Source: Novosphingobium sp. KCTC 2891 (GTDB taxonomy: Bacteria > Pseudomonadota > Alphaproteobacteria > Sphingomonadales > Sphingomonadaceae). Taken from it: DNA of 64,000 nucleotides. The stretch spans positions 1 through 64,000 of the forward strand of contig NZ_JAPCZG010000004.1 of the NCBI RefSeq assembly GCF_025938155.1, in the 5' to 3' direction. The position numbers and the translations under genes were made by a program. The notes beneath the pieces were generated by a model that saw only the letters and a list, made by a program, of their open reading frames with translations, made no database searches and had not been told where the DNA came from. Positions 57,137-64,000 of the stretch are shown here, piece after piece; within the stretch, counting starts at the first letter, position 1, and the number at the start of each line of letters is the position of its first letter.

Positions 57137-57781
57137 TCAGGCGGCGATCGCGCCTTGCGCCTGCACCGTCTGGGTCTCGGCCATGCCGCCAAGATAGCGA
57201 CGCATCGAACGCCGCGCCGACGCGGTCAGCGAGATCCAGGTGCGACGGGCATCCGAAGGATCGGCATTGCGCACGATCAGGCCTTCGTTCTCCAGCAACT
57301 GGATCCAGCGCAGCCCCGTGGCGACGGGAACATTCGCGCCGATGCAGGCGCTGGTGGTCGAAACCTGGCGGTCCTCGCACGCCGCGATGTAGAGATCGAG
57401 CAGCATGTCCCAGGCCGGTTCGCTGAACAGGTCGCCGTTGAACAGCTCCGCACGGCGGCGGCGGTCGCGATAGACCCGGCGGGCCGTGCCCAGCGCCAGT
57501 TCGGCAGCCGTCGCGCCGCGATGCGGGGCCTCTGCCGCAGGGGCCGCGGCCGGGGCGTCACCGATGCGGGACTGGACGTTGGCCATCAGCGCGCGCAGCT
57601 CATCCGCGAGACCGGTGAGCCCCGACTGCGCCGGGCACGCTCCCAGGTCCGGGCCTGCGCAGGAATGATCCTGGAGGCAATCGGCGTGATCGTGCCTGCT
57701 GCTTTCCCCGCCCCGCGTGCCGTAACCATTTGCCCCAACCTTCTTTCGCGGCGCCGCGCCACCAATTTCAGGTGGCTGCAC
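57137..57781 (-). CDS. Winged-helix (MarR-like) regulator near fliC
   Basis: The C-terminal ~130 residues look like a MarR-type winged helix: EPAWDMLLDLYIAACEDRQV, STTSACIGANVPVATGLRWI (recognition helix region), LLENEGLIVRNADPSDARRT (wing) and WISLTASARRSMRRYL. The N-terminus is uncertain: the longest frame starts at a GTG at 57781, and the first in-frame ATG is 57586; neither has a clear ribosome site, and codon bias only becomes coding-like from about 57720. A better ribosome site (AGAAGG before an ATG at 57729) belongs to another frame. Position between motB and fliC suggests motility regulation, unproven. Confidence 0.65.
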   Translation of the reverse strand: MQPPEIGGAAPRKKVGANGYGTRGGESSRHDHADCLQDHSCAGPDLGACPAQSGLTGLADELRALMANVQSRIGDAPAAAPAAEAPHRGATAAELALGTARRVYRDRRRRAELFNGDLFSEPAWDMLLDLYIAACEDRQVSTTSACIGANVPVATGLRWIQLLENEGLIVRNADPSDARRTWISLTASARRSMRRYLGGMAETQTVQAQGAIAA

Positions 57782-58130
57782 AAACCGTCACTGATGTGTC
57801 ATCCGGCAATCGTTCTCTCGGTAAAATTACGCATAAACAATCGCATATTTAGGTCCGAAACGGACTTTATGTGATTTTCCCAAGCATATACTACCGACAA
57901 GAGATGGCGAGTAATTACCATTGGAAATCAGAATCATATATCTTTGGATATAGACTGTAGATGAAGCGCGAATCACCGCCTCGCGTCATTAAAACTCTGT
58001 AAACCATCCCTGTTGATCGCATGCGGACCGGACGCTCCGGCATGACGGTGCCAGACGCCCGAAACCCGGCGATCGGGGGGGATCGCCGGGTCCGGGTCGC
58101 CTGGTGGAGACAGGCGGTAGTTCAATCGGC
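57782..58130. other. AT-rich intergenic region between winged-helix gene and fliC
   Basis: 349 bases with no gene. 57825-58000 is clearly the most A/T-rich part of the window, with many TA-rich blocks, and contains a small dyad GTCCG-AAA-CGGAC (57853-57865). It should carry the promoter of the leftward winged-helix gene and, at its right end, the fliC terminator. I see no ORF or known RNA. Confidence 0.5.
58064..58091 (-). terminator. fliC terminator
   Basis: A perfect 11-bp stem ACCCGGCGATC / GATCGCCGGGT with a six-base loop; on the reverse strand it is followed by TTCGGGCG. It begins about 40 bases beyond the fliC stop, as expected for a highly expressed flagellin gene. Confidence 0.75.
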
Positions 58131-58931
58131 TTAACGCAGCAGCGACAGCACGTTCTGCTGGCTCTGGTTCGCCTGCGCGATCATCGCGGTCGAGGCCTGC
58201 GCCAGGATCTGCGCCTTCGCCATCTGCGTCGTTTCGGCCGAGTAGTCGGTGTCCTGGATGCGGCTGCGCGCGTCGGACAGGTTGGTGATGTTGTCGTTGA
58301 GGTTGTTCACCACCGATTCGAGACGGTTCTGGCCCGCACCGAACGAAGCACGCGCGGCGTTGACTTCACCGAGCGAGGTGTCGGCCGCCGTCATCGCGGT
58401 CGTCGCGCCGGCAACGGTTTTCACGTCGAACGTAACGGCGGCGATGCCCTTGCTGGTGATGTCGACAGTGTCGCCCGTTTCAGCGCCGACCTGGATCTTG
58501 ACGGTCGAGTCAGCCGTGCCGAACACGGTGTTGCCGTTGAACTTGGTGTTCGTCAGCACGTTGTTGATCTGGCTGGACAGTTCCTGGACTTCCGCATCCA
58601 TGTAGCCGCGATCGGTGTTGGTGTAGGTGGCCGACTTCGACTGCACCGACAGTTCACGAACGCGCTGCAGCATGTTGGTGACTTCGTTGAGCGCGCCTTC
58701 CGCGGTCTGCGCCAGCGAAATGCCGTCGTTGGCGTTGCGCACGCCCTGCGCCATGCCCTTGATCTGCGCCGTCATGGTGGTGCTGATCGCGAGGCCGGCT
58801 GCGTCGTCCTTGGCGCCGTTGATGCGCTTGCCGGTCGACAGGCGCTCCATCGCGGTGCTGGCCATCTTGGCCGCGCTGTTCGATGCGTTGGCAGCCTTGA
58901 TCGCGCTGATGTTGGTGTTGATAACCGCCAT
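58131..58931 (-). CDS. fliC: Flagellin
   Basis: Flagellin forms the filament. The 266-residue protein has N-terminal D0/D1 ([60 protein letters not shown]) and C-terminal D1/D0 ([56 protein letters not shown]). The central part is only about 60 residues, so surface domains D2/D3 are absent. GGAGAG precedes the ATG at 58931. A candidate FliA promoter lies 62-96 bases upstream. Only one flagellin gene is seen here. Confidence 0.97.
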   Translation of the reverse strand: MAVINTNISAIKAANASNSAAKMASTAMERLSTGKRINGAKDDAAGLAISTTMTAQIKGMAQGVRNANDGISLAQTAEGALNEVTNMLQRVRELSVQSKSATYTNTDRGYMDAEVQELSSQINNVLTNTKFNGNTVFGTADSTVKIQVGAETGDTVDITSKGIAAVTFDVKTVAGATTAMTAADTSLGEVNAARASFGAGQNRLESVVNNLNDNITNLSDARSRIQDTDYSAETTQMAKAQILAQASTAMIAQANQSQQNVLSLLR

Positions 58932-59000
58932 TTTTACTCTCCAGTGAAATCGTTCCCGAAAGGACTGCCGCGTCGCTGATGGGCGCTGCCGTCGAGGGAA

Positions 59001-59027
59001 AGACCGGCAGAAACTTGCCGGCTTTAA
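59001..59027 (-). promoter_or_regulatory. Candidate sigma-28 (FliA) promoter of fliC
   Basis: Reverse-strand TTAA-N15-GCCGGTCT, the same layout as the flgM element (TTAA-N15-GCCGTTCT). Predicted start near 58993 leaves a leader of about 62 bases before the fliC ATG. Confidence 0.65.
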
Positions 59028-59054
59028 GGCAGGTCCGGCCGAAAACTGCCGGAC
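59004..59054. promoter_or_regulatory. Paired dyads upstream of fliC and the sigma-54 activator gene
   Basis: Two related dyads: CGGCA-GAAACT-TGCCG (59005-59020, arms extend to CCGGCA/TGCCGG at 59004-59021) and GTCCGGC-N8-GCCGGAC (59033-59054, core CGGCC-GAAAAC-TGCCG). They start 31 bp apart, about three helical turns. The first overlaps the candidate fliC promoter. They resemble the dyad at 47113-47128 before flgB. Confidence 0.5.
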
Positions 59055-59161
59055 ATGAGGGATGCCACTAGGGGGAACCACGGAGCTTAAAGTTCCGGCC
59101 CGTTTGACGTTTTCGCGCGAAAAGACGCTCGGAAGAAATGGTTAAGACGGGGGTCAGACTA

Positions 59162-60424
59162 ATGAGTCGCGAACAAGCAGGGTTGCTCCTGACGGAGGCC
59201 GCACGAGCGGCACACGCTCCGCTGGTGCAGCGCGCAGCCGCGGTGATCGACAGTTTCGGTGCCGCATCCGGCGTCGAGCTGCGCGATACGGCGGACAAGG
59301 GTTCGCTCGATCCCCGGCTGCGTTCGGTGACGCTGGAGCGCGGCGGCTCCAACGCGATCGCGCGGATGGCGAACGGCCAGCGGCTGACACTGCGTTATAC
59401 CGAGGGCGCCTCCGACGGCGTGCTGGCCGCGCTGCTCGCCTGCGCCGCCGCGCCCGGCGCGCCGATCGCCGCCGATCCGGAAAGCCTTTCGATCCTGGCG
59501 CTGGCCGAGCGCATCGCCGCCAGCGACATCCCCGTGCTGATCAACGGCCCCACCGGCACCGGCAAGGAAGTGCTCAGCCGCTTCATTCACGACCGTTCAT
59601 CGCGGGCCGGCAAGCCGTTCATCGCGATCAACTGCGCCGCCATGCCCGAGGCGATGCTGGAGGCCATGCTGTTCGGTCACCAGAAGGGCGCCTTCACCGG
59701 CGCGAATGCGGCGGCCGAAGGGTTCTTCCGCGCAGCCCACGGCGGCACCCTGCTGCTCGACGAAATCGCCGAGATGCCTCTTTCCCTCCAGGCCAAGCTG
59801 CTGCGCGCGCTTCAGGAAGGCGAAGTCGTGCCGCTCGGCGCGACCCAGCCGATCAAGGTGGACGTGCGAATCATCGCCTGCGCCAACCGCGACCTGCCGC
59901 TGGAAGTGGAAGAAGGCCGCTTCCGCGCCGACTTGTTCTATCGCCTGAACGTCTTCCCGCTGTCGCTGCGCCCGCTGTGCGAACGGCCCGAAGATATCGC
60001 CCCGCTCGCTTTCGCGCTGATGCTGCGCCACGTGCCGCAGGGCCAACCCCTGCCTTGGATCGCGGATGCAGCACTGGCGATGCTTTCCTGCCACGCCTGG
60101 CCGGGCAACGTGCGCGAACTGGAGAACGTGGTTCGCCGCGCGCTGGTGCTGGCGGGTGACGCGCGCGAGATCGGTCCCGAGCATATCGCCTTCGACCGTT
60201 CGGTGCGCCTCGCGGCAGAGCCGAGCATGACCGAAGGCGGAACCGGCAAGCTGTCCAACATCGTTCAGCTTTCCGAAGCGCGCGCGATCCTGGCCACGCT
60301 GGAAGCTTGCGGCGGCAGCCGCGTCGCGGCCGCCCGGCAGCTCGGCATTTCCGAACGCACCCTTCGCTACCGCCTCGCCAGTTTCCGCGATGCCGGCATC
60401 GCCGTTGCAGGAGGCCGTCGATGA
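59162..60424 (+). CDS. Sigma-54-dependent flagellar activator (FlbD/FleQ-like), no receiver domain
   Basis: This bacterial enhancer-binding protein should drive the sigma-54 promoters of the locus. From ATG 59162 (GGGGG upstream) it has 420 residues: an unassigned N-terminal ~110 residues without the Asp/Lys pattern of a receiver, then an AAA+ domain with Walker A NGPTGTGKEV (129-136), the sigma-54 contact loop GAFTGA (176-181), Walker B LLLDEIAE (197-203), and a C-terminal Fis-type HTH (GSRVAAARQLGISERTLRYR). An in-frame ATG at 59138 is an alternative. It overlaps fliE by four bases. FlbD of Caulobacter is the nearest role model. Confidence 0.88.
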   Translation: MSREQAGLLLTEAARAAHAPLVQRAAAVIDSFGAASGVELRDTADKGSLDPRLRSVTLERGGSNAIARMANGQRLTLRYTEGASDGVLAALLACAAAPGAPIAADPESLSILALAERIAASDIPVLINGPTGTGKEVLSRFIHDRSSRAGKPFIAINCAAMPEAMLEAMLFGHQKGAFTGANAAAEGFFRAAHGGTLLLDEIAEMPLSLQAKLLRALQEGEVVPLGATQPIKVDVRIIACANRDLPLEVEEGRFRADLFYRLNVFPLSLRPLCERPEDIAPLAFALMLRHVPQGQPLPWIADAALAMLSCHAWPGNVRELENVVRRALVLAGDAREIGPEHIAFDRSVRLAAEPSMTEGGTGKLSNIVQLSEARAILATLEACGGSRVAAARQLGISERTLRYRLASFRDAGIAVAGGRR

Positions 60425-60786
60425 GCGGCATCGGAGCCATCGGGGGCGCCAGCGGCGTCCAGCAGATCATGGCGCTGCGCCAGCAGATCGTCGACCGTTC
60501 GCAGCTTCTCCAGCAGATCAAGAACCCGGATGCGGCGACGCCCGGAACCGGCGGCGCCAACCCGGCCGGCGGTTTCACCGACGCGCTCAAGTCCGCGCTG
60601 GAGAATGTCTCCGCCACGCAGGACAAGGCCGAGGCGCTCAGCACCGCCTATGAAAAGGGCGAAGTCACCGACGTCGCCAAGGTCATGCTCGCCCGCCAGG
60701 AATCGGGCGTTGCGTTCGAAGCGACGCTGCAGGTGCGCAACAAGCTGCTGACGGCGTACCAGGATATCATGCGGATGGGGGTCTGA
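60421..60786 (+). CDS. fliE: Flagellar hook-basal body protein FliE
   Basis: FliE joins the MS ring to the rod and is the first exported substrate. The 121-residue protein has a Gly/Ala-rich N-terminus, FTDALKSALENVSATQDKAE and the C-terminal helix FEATLQVRNKLLTAYQDIMR with the terminal MRMGV typical of FliE. It overlaps the activator stop (ATGA) and is followed three bases later by fliF. Confidence 0.94.
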   Translation: MSGIGAIGGASGVQQIMALRQQIVDRSQLLQQIKNPDAATPGTGGANPAGGFTDALKSALENVSATQDKAEALSTAYEKGEVTDVAKVMLARQESGVAFEATLQVRNKLLTAYQDIMRMGV

Positions 60787-60789
60787 TAG

Positions 60790-62538
60790 ATGGCGGACCT
60801 TGTCCCCGCTTCGCCAGCCGGCTTTCCCGCCGGCTCCTCGCCGTCGCTGCTCGCGCCGTTCACCGATCCGTCGGGCGGGCCGGCGCTGGCCCGGATCGGC
60901 GCCTTCATGCGCCAGCCGCCCGTGCGCCGCGCCGTGCCGTGGTTCGCGGGCGTCAGCGCGGCGGGCATGACCGGCCTGCTGTGGCTGACCATGGCCCCTG
61001 CCCCGCAGCGCGTGCTCTATTCCGATCTGTCGGACAGCGAGCGCGCCGGCGTGGTCGCCGCGCTCGACAAGGCCGCGATCCCCTACACCATCGACAATTC
61101 CACCGGCGCGCTCTCGGTGGGCGAGAACGACCTTTACAAGGCGCGCATGGTCGCGGCTTCGGATGGCGCGCTCGCCACGCCGGAAACCGGCCAGCAGATG
61201 ATCGACAAGCTGCCGATGGGCGCCAGCCGCACCGTCGAGGGGCAGCGCCTGCAAGCCGCGCGCGAGCGCGAGCTTGAACTGACGGTGATGGAGATCGACG
61301 GGGTCGAGGCCGTGCGCGTCCACCTTGCGGAACCGGAAAAGTCGGTCTTCGTGCGCGAAAGCGCAGCGCCGTCCGCCTCGGTCATGGTCAAGCTCGCCAA
61401 GGGACGCCAGCTTTCGGACAGCCAGGTGGCGGCGATCCTCAACCTTGTCGCCGCATCGGTGCCCGGCCTGGCGGTCGACGCGGTGCGCGTGATCGACCAG
61501 CATGGGCGGCTCCTTTCCGCCGACAAGCCGGGCGAGAACGACCGGCTGGAAATGCAGGGCCGGCTGGAGGAGAAGCTGCGCCAGCAGGTCGCCGCGCTGC
61601 TCACCCCGATGCTGGGCGACGGCAACTTCTCCAGCGAGATCCAGGTCGAGCTGGACATGGACCAGACCACGTCCGCCCGCGAAAGCTATGACAAGCAGGG
61701 CGCGGTGCGGCAGGAATCGCAATCCGCCTCGCAATCGAGCGGGGCGGCCGGCGCCGCCGCCGGGGTGCCCGGCGTGCTGTCGAACACGCCGCCTCCGCCC
61801 ACCACTACCCAACCCGGAGCACCGGGCGCACCGCCCGCACCGGGCGCGGCCCCTGCACCGGGCGCCAGCCCCGCCCCCACGGCGGGCAACGGCGAAACCT
61901 CCTCGACCCGGACGTACGAGCTGGGCCGCGAAGTCGCCGTGGTCAATGCCTCGCCGGGCAAGATCAAGCGGCTCTCGGTCGCTGTCGCACTCAGCGGCGA
62001 GATCATGGCCAAGGCCAAGCCCGCCGAGATCGAGCAGATCAAGCAGCTCGTCTCCGCTGCCGTCGGCGCGGACACCACGCGCGGCGACCAGGTCGCCGTG
62101 GCGGTGCGCAGCTTCCGCCCCATGGTGGTGGAACCGCCCAAGTTCTGGGAAACACCGTGGTTCGCCACGATCCTGCGCAACGCGGTCGCGCTGCTGGCCG
62201 TGCTGCTCACCCTGCTGCTGGGCGTGCGCCCGCTGATCAAGGCGCTGCGCCGCGATCCCTCGGCACCCGCCGCCAGCAAGAAGGCCCGGGCAGGCGCGGC
62301 GGACGACGATGACGACGATGACGAAGCCGGGGACGACGATGAGGAAGATGCCCCGCCGCGCGCCAAGGCCCGCAAGCAACTGCCGCCGGTCGCCGATCCC
62401 GCCACCGGCGAGATCGATGCCGCCGCGCTGAGCCGCCAGGTCGGCTTCGCACAGAAGCTCGTCTCCGAGCGCCCCGACAGCGCGGTGGAAGCGCTGCGGC
62501 AGATGCTCAAGGAACCGGAAGTGGAAGGCGCGCGATGA
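60790..62538 (+). CDS. fliF: Flagellar MS-ring protein FliF
   Basis: FliF forms the MS ring in the inner membrane. The 582-residue protein has an N-terminal helix (WFAGVSAAGMTGLLWLTMAP), ring-building motifs (RVLYSDLSDSERAGVVAALD, RTVEGQRLQAARERELELTV, VRVHLAEPEKSVFVRESAAP), a Pro/Gly-rich collar insert around residues 325-365, a second membrane helix (LRNAVALLAVLLTLLLGV) and a C-terminal FliG-binding tail. An unusual acidic run (seven Asp, then DDDEED) sits between the second helix and that tail. It overlaps fliG by four bases. Confidence 0.96.
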   Translation: MADLVPASPAGFPAGSSPSLLAPFTDPSGGPALARIGAFMRQPPVRRAVPWFAGVSAAGMTGLLWLTMAPAPQRVLYSDLSDSERAGVVAALDKAAIPYTIDNSTGALSVGENDLYKARMVAASDGALATPETGQQMIDKLPMGASRTVEGQRLQAARERELELTVMEIDGVEAVRVHLAEPEKSVFVRESAAPSASVMVKLAKGRQLSDSQVAAILNLVAASVPGLAVDAVRVIDQHGRLLSADKPGENDRLEMQGRLEEKLRQQVAALLTPMLGDGNFSSEIQVELDMDQTTSARESYDKQGAVRQESQSASQSSGAAGAAAGVPGVLSNTPPPPTTTQPGAPGAPPAPGAAPAPGASPAPTAGNGETSSTRTYELGREVAVVNASPGKIKRLSVAVALSGEIMAKAKPAEIEQIKQLVSAAVGADTTRGDQVAVAVRSFRPMVVEPPKFWETPWFATILRNAVALLAVLLTLLLGVRPLIKALRRDPSAPAASKKARAGAADDDDDDDEAGDDDEEDAPPRAKARKQLPPVADPATGEIDAAALSRQVGFAQKLVSERPDSAVEALRQMLKEPEVEGAR

Positions 62539-63563
62539 GCGAGATGAGCGCGATCGAAGGCGGCGGCCCGATCACCGATTCCGAACAGGCGGCGGTGATG
62601 GTCATGCTGCTGGAGGACGACCAGGCCGCACGGCTGCTGGCGCAACTCGAACCGGGCGAACTTCGGCTCCTCGGCGAGAAGATGTGCGCGCTGGGCGAGA
62701 TCGGACCGATGGCGATTGCCCAGGCCATCGCCGGCTTCGTCGAGAAGACCGAGAAACTGGGCCTCACCGCCCACGGGCGCATCGGCCAGGTCCGCTCGCT
62801 GATGACCCGCGCGGTGGGCGAGGTGAAGGCCGACAGCCTGATGCAACGCATCGCGCCCGAGGAAGCGAACAAGACCTCGTCGCTCGAACTCGCGCGCTGG
62901 CTGACGCCGCAGGTGCTGGTGCCGCTGGTGCGCGACGAACATCCGCAGGCCATCGCCGTTCTGCTCGTGCAGCTCGATCCCGAAGTGGCCGCCGCCGTGC
63001 TGCATTCGCTGCCCGATGCGATCCAGCCGCAGGTCGTGCACCGCATCGCCACGCTCGGCCCGGTCGCGCCCACCGCGATTCTGCTGCTGGAAGAGATGCT
63101 CGCGCGCCGGATCGTGGAGTGCCACGGCCGCGCCGCGCTCACCATGGGCGGTCCGCGCGAGGCTGCGGACATCATCAACGCCGCGGTCCGCGCGGTCGAG
63201 AAGCGCGTCATGCCCGAGATCGCCAAGCAGGACAAACAGCTGGCCAAGGCGATCGAGAACGAGATGTTCAAGTTCGAGCATCTCTATGTGCTCGACGACA
63301 AGTCGATGGGCTCGCTGCTGCGCGAGGTCGATTCCGACACGCTCATCGCGGCGCTCAAGGGCATCCCGGAAGACAATCGCGATTGCTTCTTCCGCGCCAT
63401 GTCCAGCCGCGCGGCGGACGGCGTGCGAGACGAGATCGCGGCACGCGGCCGGATGAAGATGGCCGAAGTGATCGAGGCGCAGAAGGCCGTGATCACCGCC
63501 GCACGACGCCTGTCCGCCGAAGGCGTGATCGTGTTCGGCGCGGGCGACGACGACTATGTCTGA
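62535..63563 (+). CDS. fliG: Flagellar motor switch protein FliG
   Basis: FliG transmits torque from the stator and binds FliF. The 342-residue protein has N-terminal (EQAAVMVMLLEDDQAARLLA), middle (LARWLTPQVLVPLVRDEHPQ, the EHPQ motif) and C-terminal domains (FEHLYVLDDKSMGSLLREVD, MSSRAADGVRDEIAARG) with the charged torque helix. Length is typical. It overlaps fliF by four bases and fliH by eight. Confidence 0.96.
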   Translation: MSEMSAIEGGGPITDSEQAAVMVMLLEDDQAARLLAQLEPGELRLLGEKMCALGEIGPMAIAQAIAGFVEKTEKLGLTAHGRIGQVRSLMTRAVGEVKADSLMQRIAPEEANKTSSLELARWLTPQVLVPLVRDEHPQAIAVLLVQLDPEVAAAVLHSLPDAIQPQVVHRIATLGPVAPTAILLLEEMLARRIVECHGRAALTMGGPREAADIINAAVRAVEKRVMPEIAKQDKQLAKAIENEMFKFEHLYVLDDKSMGSLLREVDSDTLIAALKGIPEDNRDCFFRAMSSRAADGVRDEIAARGRMKMAEVIEAQKAVITAARRLSAEGVIVFGAGDDDYV

Positions 63564-64000
63564 GCTGCTCTACGCCCGCCCCGCCCCGCCGGCGCGTCCC
63601 TTCCCGCTGGCCGAGATGATCGGCACTGGCCGCAGTCCCTTTGCCCGCGATGCGCGGTTCGTGCCTGCGGCCGAGCGCACCGAGGACGAGCATCGCACCG
63701 CGCAGGCCGCCGCCGACCTTGCCGAAGACCCGGTCCAGCGCGCTTTCGCCGAAGGCTATGCCCAAGGGGCCGACGACGCGCGCGCCGCCGCCATGGCCGA
63801 AATGGCCGAAACCGACGCCGCCCGCCACCGTATCGAAACCTCGCTTTCCCGCATGGATGCCGACGCCGTCCGGCAGCTTCAGGACCGCCTGCGTCAGACC
63901 GTGCTCGCGCTGTGCGAGGCTGCCATCGCACCCGCCGCCATCGACCCCGACGCGCTGGCGCGCCGGGTCGAGAAGGCGGCAGGAATGCTGGCCCGCGCCG
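63556..64000 (+). CDS. fliH: Flagellar export ATPase regulator FliH (5' part)
   Basis: An open frame starts at ATG 63556, inside the end of fliG, and runs off the window. The 148 residues present begin MSELLYARPAPPARPFPLAE, include AFAEGYAQGADDARAAAMAE (Gly/Ala-rich helix typical of FliH) and charged helices. FliH binds the export ATPase FliI. Position after fliG supports the call; the conserved C-terminal half is beyond the edge, so fliI, fliJ and others probably follow. Confidence 0.8.
   Translation, partial: MSELLYARPAPPARPFPLAEMIGTGRSPFARDARFVPAAERTEDEHRTAQAAADLAEDPVQRAFAEGYAQGADDARAAAMAEMAETDAARHRIETSLSRMDADAVRQLQDRLRQTVLALCEAAIAPAAIDPDALARRVEKAAGMLARA

Noticed and set aside
58037..58053. 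Possible leftward sigma-54 element near GTGCCA between fliC and the winged-helix gene
   Set aside because: The -12 GC is out of register by one base and the rest does not match.

Overview
The window is high-GC, densely coded bacterial chromosome. Gene content and order (rpoH–rluD–JAMM protein–chpT–ampD–rnpB, tig–clpP–clpX, a TorF-type porin, a large TonB-dependent receptor, ChpT of the CckA–ChpT–CtrA relay, and one large flagellar locus) point to an alphaproteobacterium, most likely of the order Sphingomonadales (Novosphingobium/Sphingomonas-like). That placement is inferred from gene families, not from a marker-gene comparison. I see no insertion sequence, prophage, CRISPR array or defence island. 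The window is housekeeping DNA plus a motility locus.

Layout. 1–6.9 kb: a metabolic/stress group (PEP synthase, host-attachment-type protein, DUF6629 membrane protein, COG2187 kinase-like protein, PRPP synthetase-like protein). 7–15.4 kb: tRNA-Thr(CGT), a chemoreceptor, glyoxalase I, a SIMPL protein, a TorF porin, a PPP-family phosphatase and a TonB-dependent receptor. 15.6–26.4 kb: cell-wall and proteostasis genes (mtgA, rpoH, rluD, JAMM protein, chpT, ampD-like amidase, RNase P RNA, a zinc-type CDF exporter, clpX, clpP, trigger factor) and tRNA-Leu(TAG). 26.5–40.6 kb: sppA, pyrB with a metal-site-deficient pyrC-like partner, a ParA/ribbon-helix-helix/SPOR operon, a second SPOR protein, DUF418, retropepsin-like protease, transglutaminase-like protein, L,D-transpeptidase, SDR and nitronate monooxygenase.

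40.6–64 kb is a flagellar locus that runs past the right edge. A leftward arm carries the flagellar lytic transglycosylase, flhA and fliA. Separate leftward units carry flgM–flgN and an ExbB/MotA-like–ExbD-like pair with flgA. A rightward arm carries flgBCDEFGHIJKL and motAB. Beyond it come a winged-helix regulator, fliC, and a rightward operon of a sigma-54 activator, fliE, fliF, fliG and the start of fliH.

The locus suggests a staged control circuit. Two sequences match the sigma-54 consensus TGGCACG-N4-TTGCW perfectly, one in front of flgB and one in front of the transglycosylase–flhA–fliA operon. A receiver-less sigma-54 activator is encoded beside fliC. Related dyads (CGGCM-N6-TGCCG) lie upstream of flgB and fliC. 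A shared TTAA-N15-GCCGNTCT element, a candidate FliA promoter, precedes flgM and fliC. The flagellar parts are minimal: FlgD is 94 aa, hook FlgE 270 aa, flagellin 266 aa, and FlgJ lacks its muramidase, which is supplied by a separate gene.
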